Shown here: one piece after another, positions 1 to 11,049 of the stretch
Layout of the letters: every line of letters begins with the position of its first letter
Numbering within the stretch: the first letter of the stretch is position 1
Notes under the pieces: model-generated
The model's database searches: none
Told to the model about the DNA's origin: nothing
What the model saw: the letters and a program-made list of their open reading frames with translations, nothing else
NCBI RefSeq assembly: GCF_024623785.1
Contig: NZ_JANKBZ010000012.1
Span: 268,592-332,591 of the forward strand
Length of the DNA stretch: 64,000 nt
Reading direction: 5' to 3'
DNA from: Archangium lipolyticum
GTDB lineage: Bacteria > Myxococcota > Myxococcia > Myxococcales > Myxococcaceae
Translations under genes and position numbers: made by a program

Positions 1-2
1 CC

Positions 3-1214
3 TTCACCGCGGAGGTGCAGCCCTTCGTCCTGCCTGCCACCTCCTCACTGCCGAACAGCTTCGGCGTCTCGCTCTACAGCATCGCCCGGAGACACGGGTT
101 GAAGCCCGAGTCCCCCGAGGCCCGCGAGCTGCTGCGGGCCTACGCGGGCGAGCTGCTGGCCCACCGAATCAGCGCCCACGGCATGAGCATGGAGCCGCCA
201 CCGGTGCGCTTCGAGGGCGGCAAGGCGGTGGTGGACTTCCGCGCGTACGACGCGGAGATGTCGCCCTTCCTGGAGGGGACGGCGCTGGCCTCGGGGGCCC
301 GCTTCACCACCGCCGAGGTGCGGGACAACCCCACGGCCCGCACCGACAAGGAGAAGGCCGCGTACTACCGCGCCTTCGCCGAGCACTTCCGGCAGAAGGG
401 CTGGCGCGCGCAGCTGTTCTTCTACGCCAAGGACGAACCGAAGCCCGAGGACGTGGCGCTCGTGCGCACCCAGGCGCTGCGGGTGCGCGCGGCCGGCAAG
501 GACGTGCCGGTGCTCGTCACGGCTCCGCTGGATGACGCACTGCGTGGCTCGGCGGACATCCTCGCCCCCACCCTCAACTGCTTCTTCCCGCGCCCCGGGC
601 CGCAGACGTGCCGCAACGTCGTCTCCGCCCAGGCGCTCCGGGGCAAGCTCGACCCCCACGTGAAGGTGTGGTGGTACCAGAGCTGCAACTCGCACGGCTG
701 CACCGGCGGCCCCGCCGAGGACCCCGCGGTGGAGAAGGTCTACGGCAGCTGGGCCTCCTACATGGTGGACCACCCCGCCCCGCTCAACCGGGCCATGGGG
801 CCGCTGGCCTTCCTCTCCGGGGTGGACGGCGAGCTCTATTTCGACACCGTCTACGCCTACAACACGAAGGACCCCTGGCAGGACATCTTCGAGTTCGGCG
901 GCAACGGGGACGGCACCCTCTTCTACCCGGGCACCCCGGAGCGGCCCGGCTTCACCCGCCACCAGCCCGTGGTGTCCCTGCGCCTCAAGCACATCCGCGA
1001 CGGGCTCGAGGACTACGAGTACCTCCGGCTGCTGGAGGAGCTGGGTGATCCGGCCTTCGCCCGGGAGGCCGCGCGGAAGCTCGCCCGCTCGGGGTATGAC
1101 ATCGAAACGGACACCCGGCAGTGGGAGCAGGTGCGCCGGGAGGTGACCACCCGGCTGAGGAAGCGCTGGGAAGCGTCCGAATACGTGAAGCGTTCGGGCG
1201 TCCGTTCGAAGTGA
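3..1214 (+). CDS. DUF4091 domain protein, 5' end cut by window edge
   Basis: The frame is open to the left edge, so the N-terminus lies outside the window; the GTG at 15 is only the first possible start inside it. The visible 400 or so residues match the C-terminal part of DUF4091 proteins, a group with a glycoside-hydrolase-like TIM-barrel fold of uncertain substrate. Supporting stretches are LNCFFPRPGPQTCRN, KVWWYQSCNSHG, the glycine-rich FGGNGDGTLFYPG and the terminal helix HIRDGLEDYEYLRLLE, typical of the family's C-terminus. Likely role is carbohydrate binding or hydrolysis at the cell surface, but no activity can be assigned. The next gene starts 15 bases after the stop, same strand, so the two may be co-transcribed. 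Confidence 0.75.
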   Translation, partial: FTAEVQPFVLPATSSLPNSFGVSLYSIARRHGLKPESPEARELLRAYAGELLAHRISAHGMSMEPPPVRFEGGKAVVDFRAYDAEMSPFLEGTALASGARFTTAEVRDNPTARTDKEKAAYYRAFAEHFRQKGWRAQLFFYAKDEPKPEDVALVRTQALRVRAAGKDVPVLVTAPLDDALRGSADILAPTLNCFFPRPGPQTCRNVVSAQALRGKLDPHVKVWWYQSCNSHGCTGGPAEDPAVEKVYGSWASYMVDHPAPLNRAMGPLAFLSGVDGELYFDTVYAYNTKDPWQDIFEFGGNGDGTLFYPGTPERPGFTRHQPVVSLRLKHIRDGLEDYEYLRLLEELGDPAFAREAARKLARSGYDIETDTRQWEQVRREVTTRLRKRWEASEYVKRSGVRSK

Positions 1215-1228
1215 CCCGGAGACTCTTC

Positions 1229-2134
1229 ATGGAATCATCGCCGATGATGACCGTCATGCGCCCTACCCTCGCGGCCCTCCTCGTCTGCATCTCCTCCGCT
1301 GCCTGGGCCCAGTTGCCGGATTCGGAGTCTCCCGCCGAGGAGAACAAGGCGCAGAAGCCGGCCCCGGCTCCGGCCAGGGTCGCCCCCTGCGGGCAGCGCC
1401 TGCCCGTCCTCCGCAACCCGCTGGCCTTCGCCCCGGGCGAGCTGCTCGAGTTCGACCTCGACGCTATGGGCGCCACCGCCGGGAAGATGACCATGCAGGT
1501 GCAGAAGAAGCAGGACGGCTCCCTGCCCGTGCAGATCAAGGTCCAGACCAACTCCTTCTTCTCCAAGGTGCGCAAGGTGGACGCCACCGCGGTGAGCTAC
1601 CTGCACCCCAAGACGCTCCGGCCCTCGCGCTACACCGAGGACGCCACGGAGAACGAGGTGCGCCGCACCGTGGACGTGGCCTTCAACTCCAAGGACCGCA
1701 GCGTCCGCGTGAACTACACCCAGAAGGGCAAGCCGGGCACCAACAACTACTCCTACGACCACGAGGGCCTGGACGTCGCCGGCACCATCTACATGATGCG
1801 CCAGCTCCCCCTGAAGGAGGGCCTGCCCGTGTGCTTCGACGTCTACGGCGTGCGCCGCATGTGGCGCATGACCGGCACCGTGGTGAAGCGCGAGCACGTG
1901 TCGATGCCGCTCGGCGAGTTCGAGGCCTGGCACCTGTCGGGCACCGCAGTGCGCCTGGACAAGCCCTCCATGTCGCGCGAGGTGCACGTGTGGATCACCG
2001 ACGACGAGCGCCGGCTGCCGCTCGCGGCCGTGGGCAGCATCGACCTCGGGGCGGTGCGCGCCACCCTCACCTCGTACTCCCGCCCGGGAGAGAAGGCGAA
2101 GCAGGCCCAGGGCAAGGAGCAGCTCAAGTGGTAG
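1229..2134 (+). CDS. DUF3108 family exported protein
   Basis: 301 residues. I chose the ATG at 1229 because a GGAG lies 7 bases upstream and it clears the preceding gene; ATGs at 1244, 1247 and 1256 are alternatives, the last giving the cleanest signal peptide (MRPTLAALLVCISSAAWA). The mature part resembles DUF3108, a beta-rich periplasmic domain: LAFAPGELLEFDLDAMG, FFSKVRKVDATAVSYLHPK and a C-terminal VWITDDERRLPLAAVGSI. Family members are often found with outer-membrane or cell-envelope genes, but the biochemical role is unknown. The 3' end overlaps the convergent small gene by 11 bases. Family call is from remembered pattern, not a search. Confidence 0.75.
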   Translation: MESSPMMTVMRPTLAALLVCISSAAWAQLPDSESPAEENKAQKPAPAPARVAPCGQRLPVLRNPLAFAPGELLEFDLDAMGATAGKMTMQVQKKQDGSLPVQIKVQTNSFFSKVRKVDATAVSYLHPKTLRPSRYTEDATENEVRRTVDVAFNSKDRSVRVNYTQKGKPGTNNYSYDHEGLDVAGTIYMMRQLPLKEGLPVCFDVYGVRRMWRMTGTVVKREHVSMPLGEFEAWHLSGTAVRLDKPSMSREVHVWITDDERRLPLAAVGSIDLGAVRATLTSYSRPGEKAKQAQGKEQLKW

Positions 2135-2492
2135 ACGTCTGACGCATCAACCCCGCCGCCTGCGACAGTCGGCGGCGGACCCGCGTCACCACGTCCATCA
2201 GCACGTCCAGCCGCTGCAGCACGAGGTAGTCGTCCCCCGCGTCGACCAGCGACATGGGCGAGAGCGACCCCGGCTGGAGCGCATCGAGCACATCGGTGAA
2301 GTGCGCCTCGACGTCACCGAGCGCATCGAGTCCCTCGCGGAGATCATCCTCCAGGAAGTCCAGCAGCACGGTGGCGTCGGCACGCTCGGGTAGCGCGTGG
2401 CCGAGGTGCTCCATCGTCTGACGGAGCGGATCGGCCCCCGCGCGGCGCAGCGTCGCGGGGGCGGCAACGAGGGCGGCAGCGGGTGTTGTCAT
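2124..2492 (-). CDS. small helical hypothetical protein
   Basis: 122 residues from the ATG at 2492; an upstream GTG/ATG would add 15 basic residues that do not look coding. The protein is acidic and leucine-rich and should be almost all helix (LLDFLEDDLREGLDALGDV, LQRLDVLMDVVTRVRRRL). No signal peptide, membrane segment or catalytic motif is visible and I do not recognise a family. It is convergent with the DUF3108 gene and overlaps its last 11 bases. Codon use (G/C in third position) supports real coding. No strong ribosome binding site precedes the ATG. Confidence 0.55.
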   Translation of the reverse strand: MTTPAAALVAAPATLRRAGADPLRQTMEHLGHALPERADATVLLDFLEDDLREGLDALGDVEAHFTDVLDALQPGSLSPMSLVDAGDDYLVLQRLDVLMDVVTRVRRRLSQAAGLMRQTSTT

Positions 2493-2552
2493 GTGCGACA
2501 AGCTACAGGCCGGTAGCAGGGGGTCAATTTTTCGCACCGGCCGCCCCGGATA

Positions 2553-2585
2553 CCCTCACCCCTGCCCTCTCCCAGAGGGAGAGGG
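2553..2585. repeat. hairpin repeat copy 1
   Basis: 33-base element with a perfect 9-bp stem CCCTCTCCC / GGGAGAGGG around an AGA loop, preceded by CCCTCACCCC. It begins 11 bases past the stop codon of the minus-strand gene 2597-4327. Three more copies lie at 11008, 14066 and 14120, all at stop codons. Likely a REP-like element that may also end transcription or protect the 3' end; there is no T-run. Confidence 0.8.
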
Positions 2586-2596
2586 AGCTGACACGG

Positions 2597-4327
2597 TCAG
2601 GGCGCGGGAGCAGCGCCACCCGGAGCCGCTCCCGTGGTGCCAGTCACCGAGGGCACCAGGCCCGGAGTCGTCACCGGCGTCGTCGCGCCCGGAATGGCCG
2701 TGGCCGCCGATGCCGGAGAACCGGGGAGCGTGCCCGTGATGGGTTGCGTGTTGAGCGGCGGCGGACTGGCGATGAGCGGTGCCGCGGGCTGCGCGTTGAT
2801 GGGCTGCGGCGTGGAGACGAGCGGCACCGGCTGCTGCGCGTTGATGGGCTGCGGCGTGGAGACGAGCGGCACCGCGACCGTCCGGGACTGCGCGGTCCCC
2901 GGCGTCTGAATCACCCCGGCCGCTATCCGGGGACCACCGAAGGCGAAGCCCGACCCCGTGGGCACTCCGGGAACCGACGACACCACGGAGAACGAGCCAC
3001 TGGTGGTCAGCTGGGTGGGCTGCTGCGTCGACGCCTGGGGCACGAAGCCGCTCACCGTGGTGGGGGGCAGCTGGCTGGAGGTCGTCTGACGCTCGGGGTT
3101 GAGGAAGTTGCCCGGGAGGGGGTTCGTCTGCACCCCGGGGAACTGCGCGTCGAAGTCACCGGGCGAGGCGGGCGAGCCCACGCTGATCGCCACCCGTCCC
3201 GTGTTGTCCGGCGACACGAAGTTGGGAGGGATCGTCGCCGGCCGCGTTCCGTCCGGCAGCGCATCGGGCTGGTCGGCGCGAGGACGCGTGGTCGCCACGC
3301 GGCCCGGGTTGTCGAAGGTCACCGCCGTGTCATCCAGGGACCGTGCGACCCCCGGCAGGGTGATGTCGGTCTCCGGTGTTCCCTGCTGCGTCCCCGCCTG
3401 GGCCGGCAAGCCGGTCCCCAGCGTGGCCCCCGACTGCGTGCCCGCCACGGCCCCCGTGCCCGTCTGTCCGGTGCCCGCCAGTCCGGAGCCCCCGACACCC
3501 TGCTGCTGCTGCTGTTGCTGCGACGAGGTGGTGGGAACGGACGCGGGCGAGGACCCGCCCGGCACCGGCGTGCTCGGCGGCGGCACCCCGGCGAACAGGC
3601 CCGCCGCGGGCATCGCCGCGACCGAGGGCACCGAGGCCCCATCAACCGTAATGGCCACGTCGTCGAAGCCGAGCTGGATGAAGCCACGCGGCTCGGACGC
3701 GGGCGGCAGGTTCCAGACCAGCACCTCCACCTCGGTGTCTCCCTGCCGGGCCACCGGCAGCACGCGGAAGGTGTCGTCGTCCGCGTGCGCCCCATGGCTC
3801 AGCGCCGAGGCATAGATGAGGGCCGTGTCCGAGAGCAGCGCCCCGTTGCGCCACACGCGGCCCACGCCCCACACCGCCGCCACCGCGTGCACCTGCGTCG
3901 TGGTGGAGAAGCCGAGCCCCGACATGCCGTGCAGGGACTGGTTCAGCACCACCCCGCCCCCGATGGGCTGGGCCGGCGGTGGGGGCAACGCGCCCGTCAC
4001 GGTCCCGGACAGGGCCTGGGCAGGCGGGAAGCCCGCCCGGTCCAGCTCCACCCGATACGACTCACCCGCGATGACGAAGGTGGCGACAAGGCTCCCGGAG
4101 TCACCGTAGGTGGCCCGGGGATCGCCAATACGGTCCCTCACGGTCAACTCGACCGAGCCGGTACCCCGCTCGAAGAGGTCCGTGAAGGGAACGTTGCCTT
4201 GTGTGAAGAAACCGACGTTCCCCACCGAGCGAGCGGTGACCTCGGGACCGTCGAAGCTGAAGCCGTCCGGGCCGGCCGTGAGCAGCCCGGCGAGCATGAC
4301 ACTGGAGAGGATTCCCGCCATCGACAC
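2597..4327 (-). CDS. secreted protein with low-complexity Pro/Thr/Gln-rich C-terminal half
   Basis: 576 residues. The N-terminus (MSMAGILSSVMLAGLLTAG) is a plausible signal peptide. Residues of about 25-230 form an ordered beta-rich region of no family I know (FDGPEVTARSVGNVGFF, GFIQLGFDDVAITVDGA). The rest is disordered and rich in Pro, Thr, Gly and Gln, with a run of seven Gln (complement near 3508-3528) and an imperfect tandem repeat, VPLVSTPQPINAQ, at complement 2795-2880. It sits 88 bases downstream of the DUF507 gene on the same strand, so they may share a transcript, although the products look unrelated. Likely exported and surface or matrix associated; function unknown. Confidence 0.65.
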   Translation of the reverse strand: MSMAGILSSVMLAGLLTAGPDGFSFDGPEVTARSVGNVGFFTQGNVPFTDLFERGTGSVELTVRDRIGDPRATYGDSGSLVATFVIAGESYRVELDRAGFPPAQALSGTVTGALPPPPAQPIGGGVVLNQSLHGMSGLGFSTTTQVHAVAAVWGVGRVWRNGALLSDTALIYASALSHGAHADDDTFRVLPVARQGDTEVEVLVWNLPPASEPRGFIQLGFDDVAITVDGASVPSVAAMPAAGLFAGVPPPSTPVPGGSSPASVPTTSSQQQQQQQGVGGSGLAGTGQTGTGAVAGTQSGATLGTGLPAQAGTQQGTPETDITLPGVARSLDDTAVTFDNPGRVATTRPRADQPDALPDGTRPATIPPNFVSPDNTGRVAISVGSPASPGDFDAQFPGVQTNPLPGNFLNPERQTTSSQLPPTTVSGFVPQASTQQPTQLTTSGSFSVVSSVPGVPTGSGFAFGGPRIAAGVIQTPGTAQSRTVAVPLVSTPQPINAQQPVPLVSTPQPINAQPAAPLIASPPPLNTQPITGTLPGSPASAATAIPGATTPVTTPGLVPSVTGTTGAAPGGAAPAP

Positions 4328-4415
4328 TGCCTCCTCCAGGGAGGGTAGGCAGCGAAGGCGGGGGTTGCCGCCCTGAGCGGCCGAGCGGGCCAGCGCCCGC
4401 CCGTCCGGCTGGTGC

Positions 4416-4934
4416 CTAGATGAGGCCCCGAGCGCGGCGGATCTGCTCCACCGTCTTGTTGTACTCGATGTCGAAGGCGCTGGTGCCCTCCTGCAGGTGC
4501 TTCAGGCGGGAGCGGGCCTCCTTGTCGATCTCCTCGTCCACGTCCAGGTGCTTCTTCATCACCACGTGGATCTTCTGCCGGAGGATGTTGTCGGCGGCGT
4601 ACACCTCCTCGACGTTCCGGCTGATGAGGAGGAATTCGATCATCTGGTTGATGACGTATTCGATGCCCTCGTCGCCCATCTTGAAGCCGCGAACGTCGGC
4701 CATCTCACGTTTGACCTGGTTGAACTTGGAGTAGTCGTACCCGCGACGCTCCAGGGCCTCGCGCGTGGCCTGGTTCACGCGCTCCTCGTTGGCCAGGTAC
4801 TCGCGCATGATGGCGGACAGGTCCATCTCGGCGTCAGCCACGCGCATCGGCTCCACCTCGATATCCCCGTCCTGCATCAACCTTTGGACGACCTCCCGGG
4901 AGATGATCGGGATCACCTTTGGATAGAGCCTCAT
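4416..4934 (-). CDS. DUF507 family protein
   Basis: 172 residues, full length for DUF507, a cytoplasmic helical family of unknown role found in delta-proteobacteria, Aquificae and others. The start MRLYPKVIPIISREVVQRL is the family hallmark, so I use the ATG at 4934, which has GAGGGAC a few bases upstream; an in-frame start 8 codons earlier is unlikely. Two similar helical halves are visible, each with a charged helix and a conserved IEF/IHV core (INQMIEFLLISRNVEEVYA; LRQKIHVVMKKHLDVDEEI). It lies 139 bases downstream of uvrC on the same strand, with a possible hairpin between them, so it probably has its own promoter. Confidence 0.9.
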   Translation of the reverse strand: MRLYPKVIPIISREVVQRLMQDGDIEVEPMRVADAEMDLSAIMREYLANEERVNQATREALERRGYDYSKFNQVKREMADVRGFKMGDEGIEYVINQMIEFLLISRNVEEVYAADNILRQKIHVVMKKHLDVDEEIDKEARSRLKHLQEGTSAFDIEYNKTVEQIRRARGLI

Positions 4935-5050
4935 GTCGGTCCCTCGTCCTCTGAACACATATCGACTGGACCCGTTCGCTATAAATCAGCGTGAAGCCCA
5001 GTCGCAATGAAAAACCCCAGGAACATCGCGGATTCAGCGGCCTTATGCCG

Positions 5051-5068
5051 TTCCGCTTTCGAGCGGAA
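5051..5068 (-). terminator. candidate stem-loop downstream of uvrC
   Basis: TTCCGCT / AGCGGAA form a 7-bp stem with a 4-base loop just past the uvrC stop. No T-run follows on the minus strand, so this is a weak candidate terminator or 3'-end stabiliser. Confidence 0.3.
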
Positions 5069-5073
5069 ATTAA

Positions 5074-7011
5074 TCACGGCGAGCCGGGTGGCGACCCTTC
5101 TTCTGACTTTTCGTCCACCAGGGCACCCGCATCCGCCAGGGAGGCTTCGCGGATGGGATCCTCCGAATCCTCCTCGGGGTGGCCATGGAGCGCCGCGTGG
5201 ACCCGCTCGGCCACCGTGGGCCCGAGCACCTCGGCCAGCTCCTCGATGGTGGCCTCGCGAACACGCTTGAGCGAGCCGAAGTGGCGCAGGAGCAGCTTCT
5301 TGCGCACCTCCCCCACCCCGGGGATGTCCTCCAGGACGGAGTGGAAGTTGCCCTTGCGCATGCTCTTCTGCTGGAAGGTGATGGCGAAGCGGTGGGCCTC
5401 GTCGCGCAGGCGGGCGAGCAGATAGAGCTCCGCCGAGTTCTGCCGCAGGACGATGGGATCCTTCCGGTGGGGGATGAACACGCGTTCCGGGCTACGGGCG
5501 CTCTCCTCGTCCCGGTCGTGCACCTCCTGGTCCCGGCTCTTGGCCAGGGAGATGATGTCCACGCCCTCGACGCCCAGGTCCTTCGCGGCGGCGAGCGCGC
5601 TGGCGAGCTGTCCCTTGCCTCCGTCGATGACCAGCAGATCGGGCAGGTCCCCCTCCTCCTGGCCGCGTTGGAGCCGCCGGGTGATGACCTCGTGCATGCT
5701 GGCGAAGTCGTCCTGCTTCTCCAACGTCTTGATGCGGTAGCGGCGGTAGCGGGACTTGTCGATCTCCCCATCGGTGGCGGCCACCTGGGAGGCGACGATG
5801 CTGGCGCCCTGGAAGTGAGAGATGTCGAAGCACTCCATGCGGCGCGGCAGGTTGCGCAGGTGGAGCCGCTCCTGGAGCCGGCGCAGCACCACCTCCGTCT
5901 CGTCCTTGGTGCGGCGGCGCTCGATCGTGGCCTGCTCGGCGTTCTTCTGCGCCATTTCCACCAGGTCGCGCTTCTCGCCGCGCTTGGGCACCATCACGCG
6001 CACCCGCTCGCCCTTGCGCTCGGTGAGCAGCGCCTCCAGGCCCTCGCGCTCCTCGATGTCGAGCGGGAGCAACACCTCCTCGGGGACGAAGTTGCCCTGG
6101 TCGTAATAGAGGTTGACGAAGGAGGGCAGCAGCTCCTCGTCGGGGAACTCCTGGCTGCCGAGTGGGAAGGCCATGCCGCCGTTGAGCCGGCCCTGGCGCA
6201 CGTAGAGGACGTAGACGAGCAGCCGATCCCCCTCGCGGTGGGCGGCGAAGACGTCCTGGTCCTTGAAGTCGGTGGTGGCCACCTTCTGGCGCTCGAGGCT
6301 GCGCTCGATGGCGAGCAGCTGGTCGCGGATGCGCGCGGCCTCCTCGAACTTGAGCTCGCTGGAGGCCTGCTTCATGCGCGCGCGCAGCCCGTCCACCAGC
6401 TCGCCCGCCTTGCCCTCCAGGAAGAGGATCACCTCGTCCACGCTCTTGCGGTACTCCTCCACGGAGACGGGGTAGACGCAAGGCGCGGGACAGCGGCCGA
6501 TTTGGTGCAACAGACAGGGCCGCTTGCGGTTGGCGAGCACGTGGTCCGTGCACGTGCGCAGGTGGAAGAAGCGGTTGATGATGCGCAGGGTCTCGCGGAT
6601 GGCGCTCGCGCTGGAGTACGGGCCGAAGTAGCGCGCGCCGTCCTTCTGGTACTTCCGCACCACTTCCAGCCGCGGGTAGTCCTGGGAGCGGTCGAGCCGC
6701 AGCGAGATGTACTGTTTGTCGTCCTTGAGCAGGACGTTGAAGCGCGGCTTGTGCTTCTTGATGAGCTCGTTCTCGAGGAGGAGGGCTTCCTTCTCGTTGT
6801 GGACGAGCACCGTCTCGAGGTCGCCGAGGAACCGGTCCAGCAGCGACACGAAGGCGCGCGTGTCCCCGGTGCGGGTGAAGTACGAGCGCACGCGGTTGCG
6901 CAGGTTGACCGCCTTGCCCACGTAGATGATCTCACCCTGGCGGTCCTTCATCAGGTACACGCCGGGCTCGGTGGGCAGGGCGTCCAGCTTGGCCTGGAGC
7001 TTCGCGTCCAT
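5074..7011 (-). CDS. uvrC: UvrABC excinuclease subunit C
   Basis: 645 residues. UvrC makes the 3' and 5' incisions in nucleotide excision repair after UvrB is loaded on the lesion. Domains in order: GIY-YIG nuclease at about 12-95 ([18 protein letters not shown]); a cysteine cluster ([21 protein letters not shown]) around 155-175; a UVR motif for UvrB binding ([18 protein letters not shown]) near 217; the RNase-H-like nuclease ([22 protein letters not shown]) at about 390-540; and a C-terminal helix-hairpin-helix ([21 protein letters not shown]). It starts 6 bases after the uvrB stop, so uvrB-uvrC is an operon. Confidence 0.97.
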   Translation of the reverse strand: MDAKLQAKLDALPTEPGVYLMKDRQGEIIYVGKAVNLRNRVRSYFTRTGDTRAFVSLLDRFLGDLETVLVHNEKEALLLENELIKKHKPRFNVLLKDDKQYISLRLDRSQDYPRLEVVRKYQKDGARYFGPYSSASAIRETLRIINRFFHLRTCTDHVLANRKRPCLLHQIGRCPAPCVYPVSVEEYRKSVDEVILFLEGKAGELVDGLRARMKQASSELKFEEAARIRDQLLAIERSLERQKVATTDFKDQDVFAAHREGDRLLVYVLYVRQGRLNGGMAFPLGSQEFPDEELLPSFVNLYYDQGNFVPEEVLLPLDIEEREGLEALLTERKGERVRVMVPKRGEKRDLVEMAQKNAEQATIERRRTKDETEVVLRRLQERLHLRNLPRRMECFDISHFQGASIVASQVAATDGEIDKSRYRRYRIKTLEKQDDFASMHEVITRRLQRGQEEGDLPDLLVIDGGKGQLASALAAAKDLGVEGVDIISLAKSRDQEVHDRDEESARSPERVFIPHRKDPIVLRQNSAELYLLARLRDEAHRFAITFQQKSMRKGNFHSVLEDIPGVGEVRKKLLLRHFGSLKRVREATIEELAEVLGPTVAERVHAALHGHPEEDSEDPIREASLADAGALVDEKSEEGSPPGSP

Positions 7012-7017
7012 AAGGGG

Positions 7018-9180
<2,163 letters not shown>

Positions 9181-9194
9181 GGCCCGAGGTTTAA

Positions 9195-9220
9195 CACCCG
9201 GAGTGAGGGGATGCCGGGTG
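9195..9220 (-). other. stem-loop between the M28 peptidase gene and uvrB
   Basis: CACCCGG / CCGGGTG inverted repeat (7-bp stem, 12-base loop) lies between the stop of the peptidase gene and the uvrB start. On the minus strand it is followed by TTAAACC rather than a T-run. It could end the upstream transcript or shape the uvrB leader. Confidence 0.35.
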
Positions 9221-9258
9221 CAAAACGTCCATCCGCGAGAGGGTGAACGAAGCGAGCG

Positions 9259-10935
9259 CTACCTCGCCTCCTGGGATTTCAGGTCTTCGAGCGCCTGAAG
9301 GCGCGGGGCCTCGAACTCGTCCCCCTTGTTCCAGCGGGGCAGCTCCCTCGTCCGGGCCACGTTCGCCCCCAGGAGGAAGAAGAGCCGCACGTCCTCCACC
9401 GCGCCGGAGAAGTCCCAGTCCGGAGTCAGCTCGTCCGAGGGCTGGTGGTAGTGCTGGGCCTCCCATTTCTCCCGGCGCTCCTTGCCCCACCCCGGCGGCC
9501 GGCCGATGAAGTCCATGCCGCTGCTGAAGTAGGCGGCGGGAATGCCCAGCCGGGCGAAGTTGAACTGGTCCGAGCGGTAGAAGAACCCCCGGTCCGGCAA
9601 CTGGTCCGCCTTCACGACGCGCCCCTGCGCCCGGACCAGCGCCGTCAGCAGGGGGTCCAGCGAGGACTTGCCCAGTCCGATGACCGTCACGTCCCGCGTG
9701 CGCCCGTGGATGTTGAGCCCGTCGATGTTGATGTTGGCCGCCACGCGCCCCGGTGGCACCGGCAGGTGCTCGGCGAGGTACTGCGAGCCCAGCAGCCCCT
9801 GCTCCTCCGCCGCCACCGCCGCGAAGAGGATGGAGCGCGGCGGCGCCTTCGGCAGTTGGGAGAAGGCCCTGGCCACCTCGAGCAGCGCCGCCACACCGGA
9901 CGCGTTGTCCACCGCCCCGTTGTAGATGGCATCCTCGCCCGGCTTCGCGTCCTCCTTGATGCCCAGATGGTCATGGTGCGCCGTGTAGAGCACCACCTCC
10001 CGGGACAGCTTCGGGTCGCTCCCCTGCAAGAGGCCCAGCACGTTCGCCGTGGGCCGGCGCCGCACCTGGTTGGCGAAGCGCGTGGACACCGTCCCCCCCA
10101 GTGGCACCGGCTGGAAGTCGCGCTTCTGCGCCGCCGCTCGCAACACGTCCAGATCCTTCCCTCCCAACTCCACCACCCGCCGCGCCGCCGCCTCCGTCAT
10201 CCACCCCTTCACCTGCAGGCGCGGCTTCTCCCCCAGGGCCGGCAGCTCGAACTGCTCGCCCGACCAGGACGTCTGCACCACCTGCCACGAGTACCCCGCG
10301 CTCGGCGTCGTGTGGATGATCAGCGCCCCCGCCGCCCCCGTCTTCGCCGCCTGCTCGTACTTGTAGTCCCACCGGCCATACCTCAGCCGCGCCTTGCCCC
10401 CGAACAGCTCCGGGTCGTCCTCCGGATCATTGTTCAGGATGACCAGCGTCTTGCCCCTCAGATCCTTCCCCTTGAAGTCGTCCCACCCGAACTCGGGCGC
10501 CTGGATGCCGTAGCCCACGAACACCAGCTCCGACTCCCGCAGCGCCACCTCCGCCGTCTGCGCTCCCGACGTCGCGATGAAGTCCTCGTGGTACTGGAGC
10601 TCCGTACGACTCGCGCCGCTCGTGATGCTCAGCGTCTTCGGGTGGCCCGTCATGCCCACCAGCTCGAGCGGTTGGAGGTAGCTCCCGTTCGTCCCGGCGG
10701 GCTTCAGGCCCAACAGCTGGAACTGCGTCGCGATGTACTGCTGCGCCAGCGCGTCACCCCGTGTCCCCGGGCCTCGGCCCTCGAGCAGATCCGAGGCCAG
10801 GAAGCTCACGTGCGCCTGGAGATCCTCGGCCCGGATGGTCCGGGACGCGGATTTTTCGGACGGAGTGGTGAGCTGCGCGTTCGCGGCCAGCGGGAGGAGG
10901 CACAGGGCGGTGAGGAGCACCAGCATTCGCTTCAT
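9259..10935 (-). CDS. M28 family zinc aminopeptidase, exported
   Basis: 558 residues with a signal peptide (MKRMLVLLTALCLLPLAANA). The order is that of secreted M28 aminopeptidases: a lid/N-terminal segment, a PA insert domain at about 125-300 (GKTLVILNNDPEDDPELF, AGALIIHTTPSAGYSW) and the two-zinc peptidase core from about 315. Metal and catalytic residues are present: YTAHHDHLG, GAVDNASGVAAL and AAEEQGLLGSQYL. Such enzymes release N-terminal residues from peptides in the periplasm or medium, which fits a predatory, proteolytic bacterium. The gene is alone on its strand between cysS and uvrB; transcription into uvrB is possible because the gap is only 78 bases. Confidence 0.9.
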   Translation of the reverse strand: MKRMLVLLTALCLLPLAANAQLTTPSEKSASRTIRAEDLQAHVSFLASDLLEGRGPGTRGDALAQQYIATQFQLLGLKPAGTNGSYLQPLELVGMTGHPKTLSITSGASRTELQYHEDFIATSGAQTAEVALRESELVFVGYGIQAPEFGWDDFKGKDLRGKTLVILNNDPEDDPELFGGKARLRYGRWDYKYEQAAKTGAAGALIIHTTPSAGYSWQVVQTSWSGEQFELPALGEKPRLQVKGWMTEAAARRVVELGGKDLDVLRAAAQKRDFQPVPLGGTVSTRFANQVRRRPTANVLGLLQGSDPKLSREVVLYTAHHDHLGIKEDAKPGEDAIYNGAVDNASGVAALLEVARAFSQLPKAPPRSILFAAVAAEEQGLLGSQYLAEHLPVPPGRVAANINIDGLNIHGRTRDVTVIGLGKSSLDPLLTALVRAQGRVVKADQLPDRGFFYRSDQFNFARLGIPAAYFSSGMDFIGRPPGWGKERREKWEAQHYHQPSDELTPDWDFSGAVEDVRLFFLLGANVARTRELPRWNKGDEFEAPRLQALEDLKSQEAR

Positions 10936-11007
10936 GGCTCGTGTGCCCCTAACACGACCTGTAGGGTGCCGCAGGCGGTTTCGTCACTCGGATGGTTGGA
11001 CGGTAGA

Positions 11008-11040
11008 CCCTCACCCCAGCCCTCTCCCAGAGGGAGAGGG
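11008..11040. repeat. hairpin repeat copy 2
   Basis: Same 33-base element (CCCTCTCCC / GGGAGAGGG stem, AGA loop). It lies 9 bases beyond the cysS stop and in the same orientation relative to that stop as copy 1 is to its gene. Confidence 0.8.
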
Positions 11041-11049
11041 GGTTGTTTC

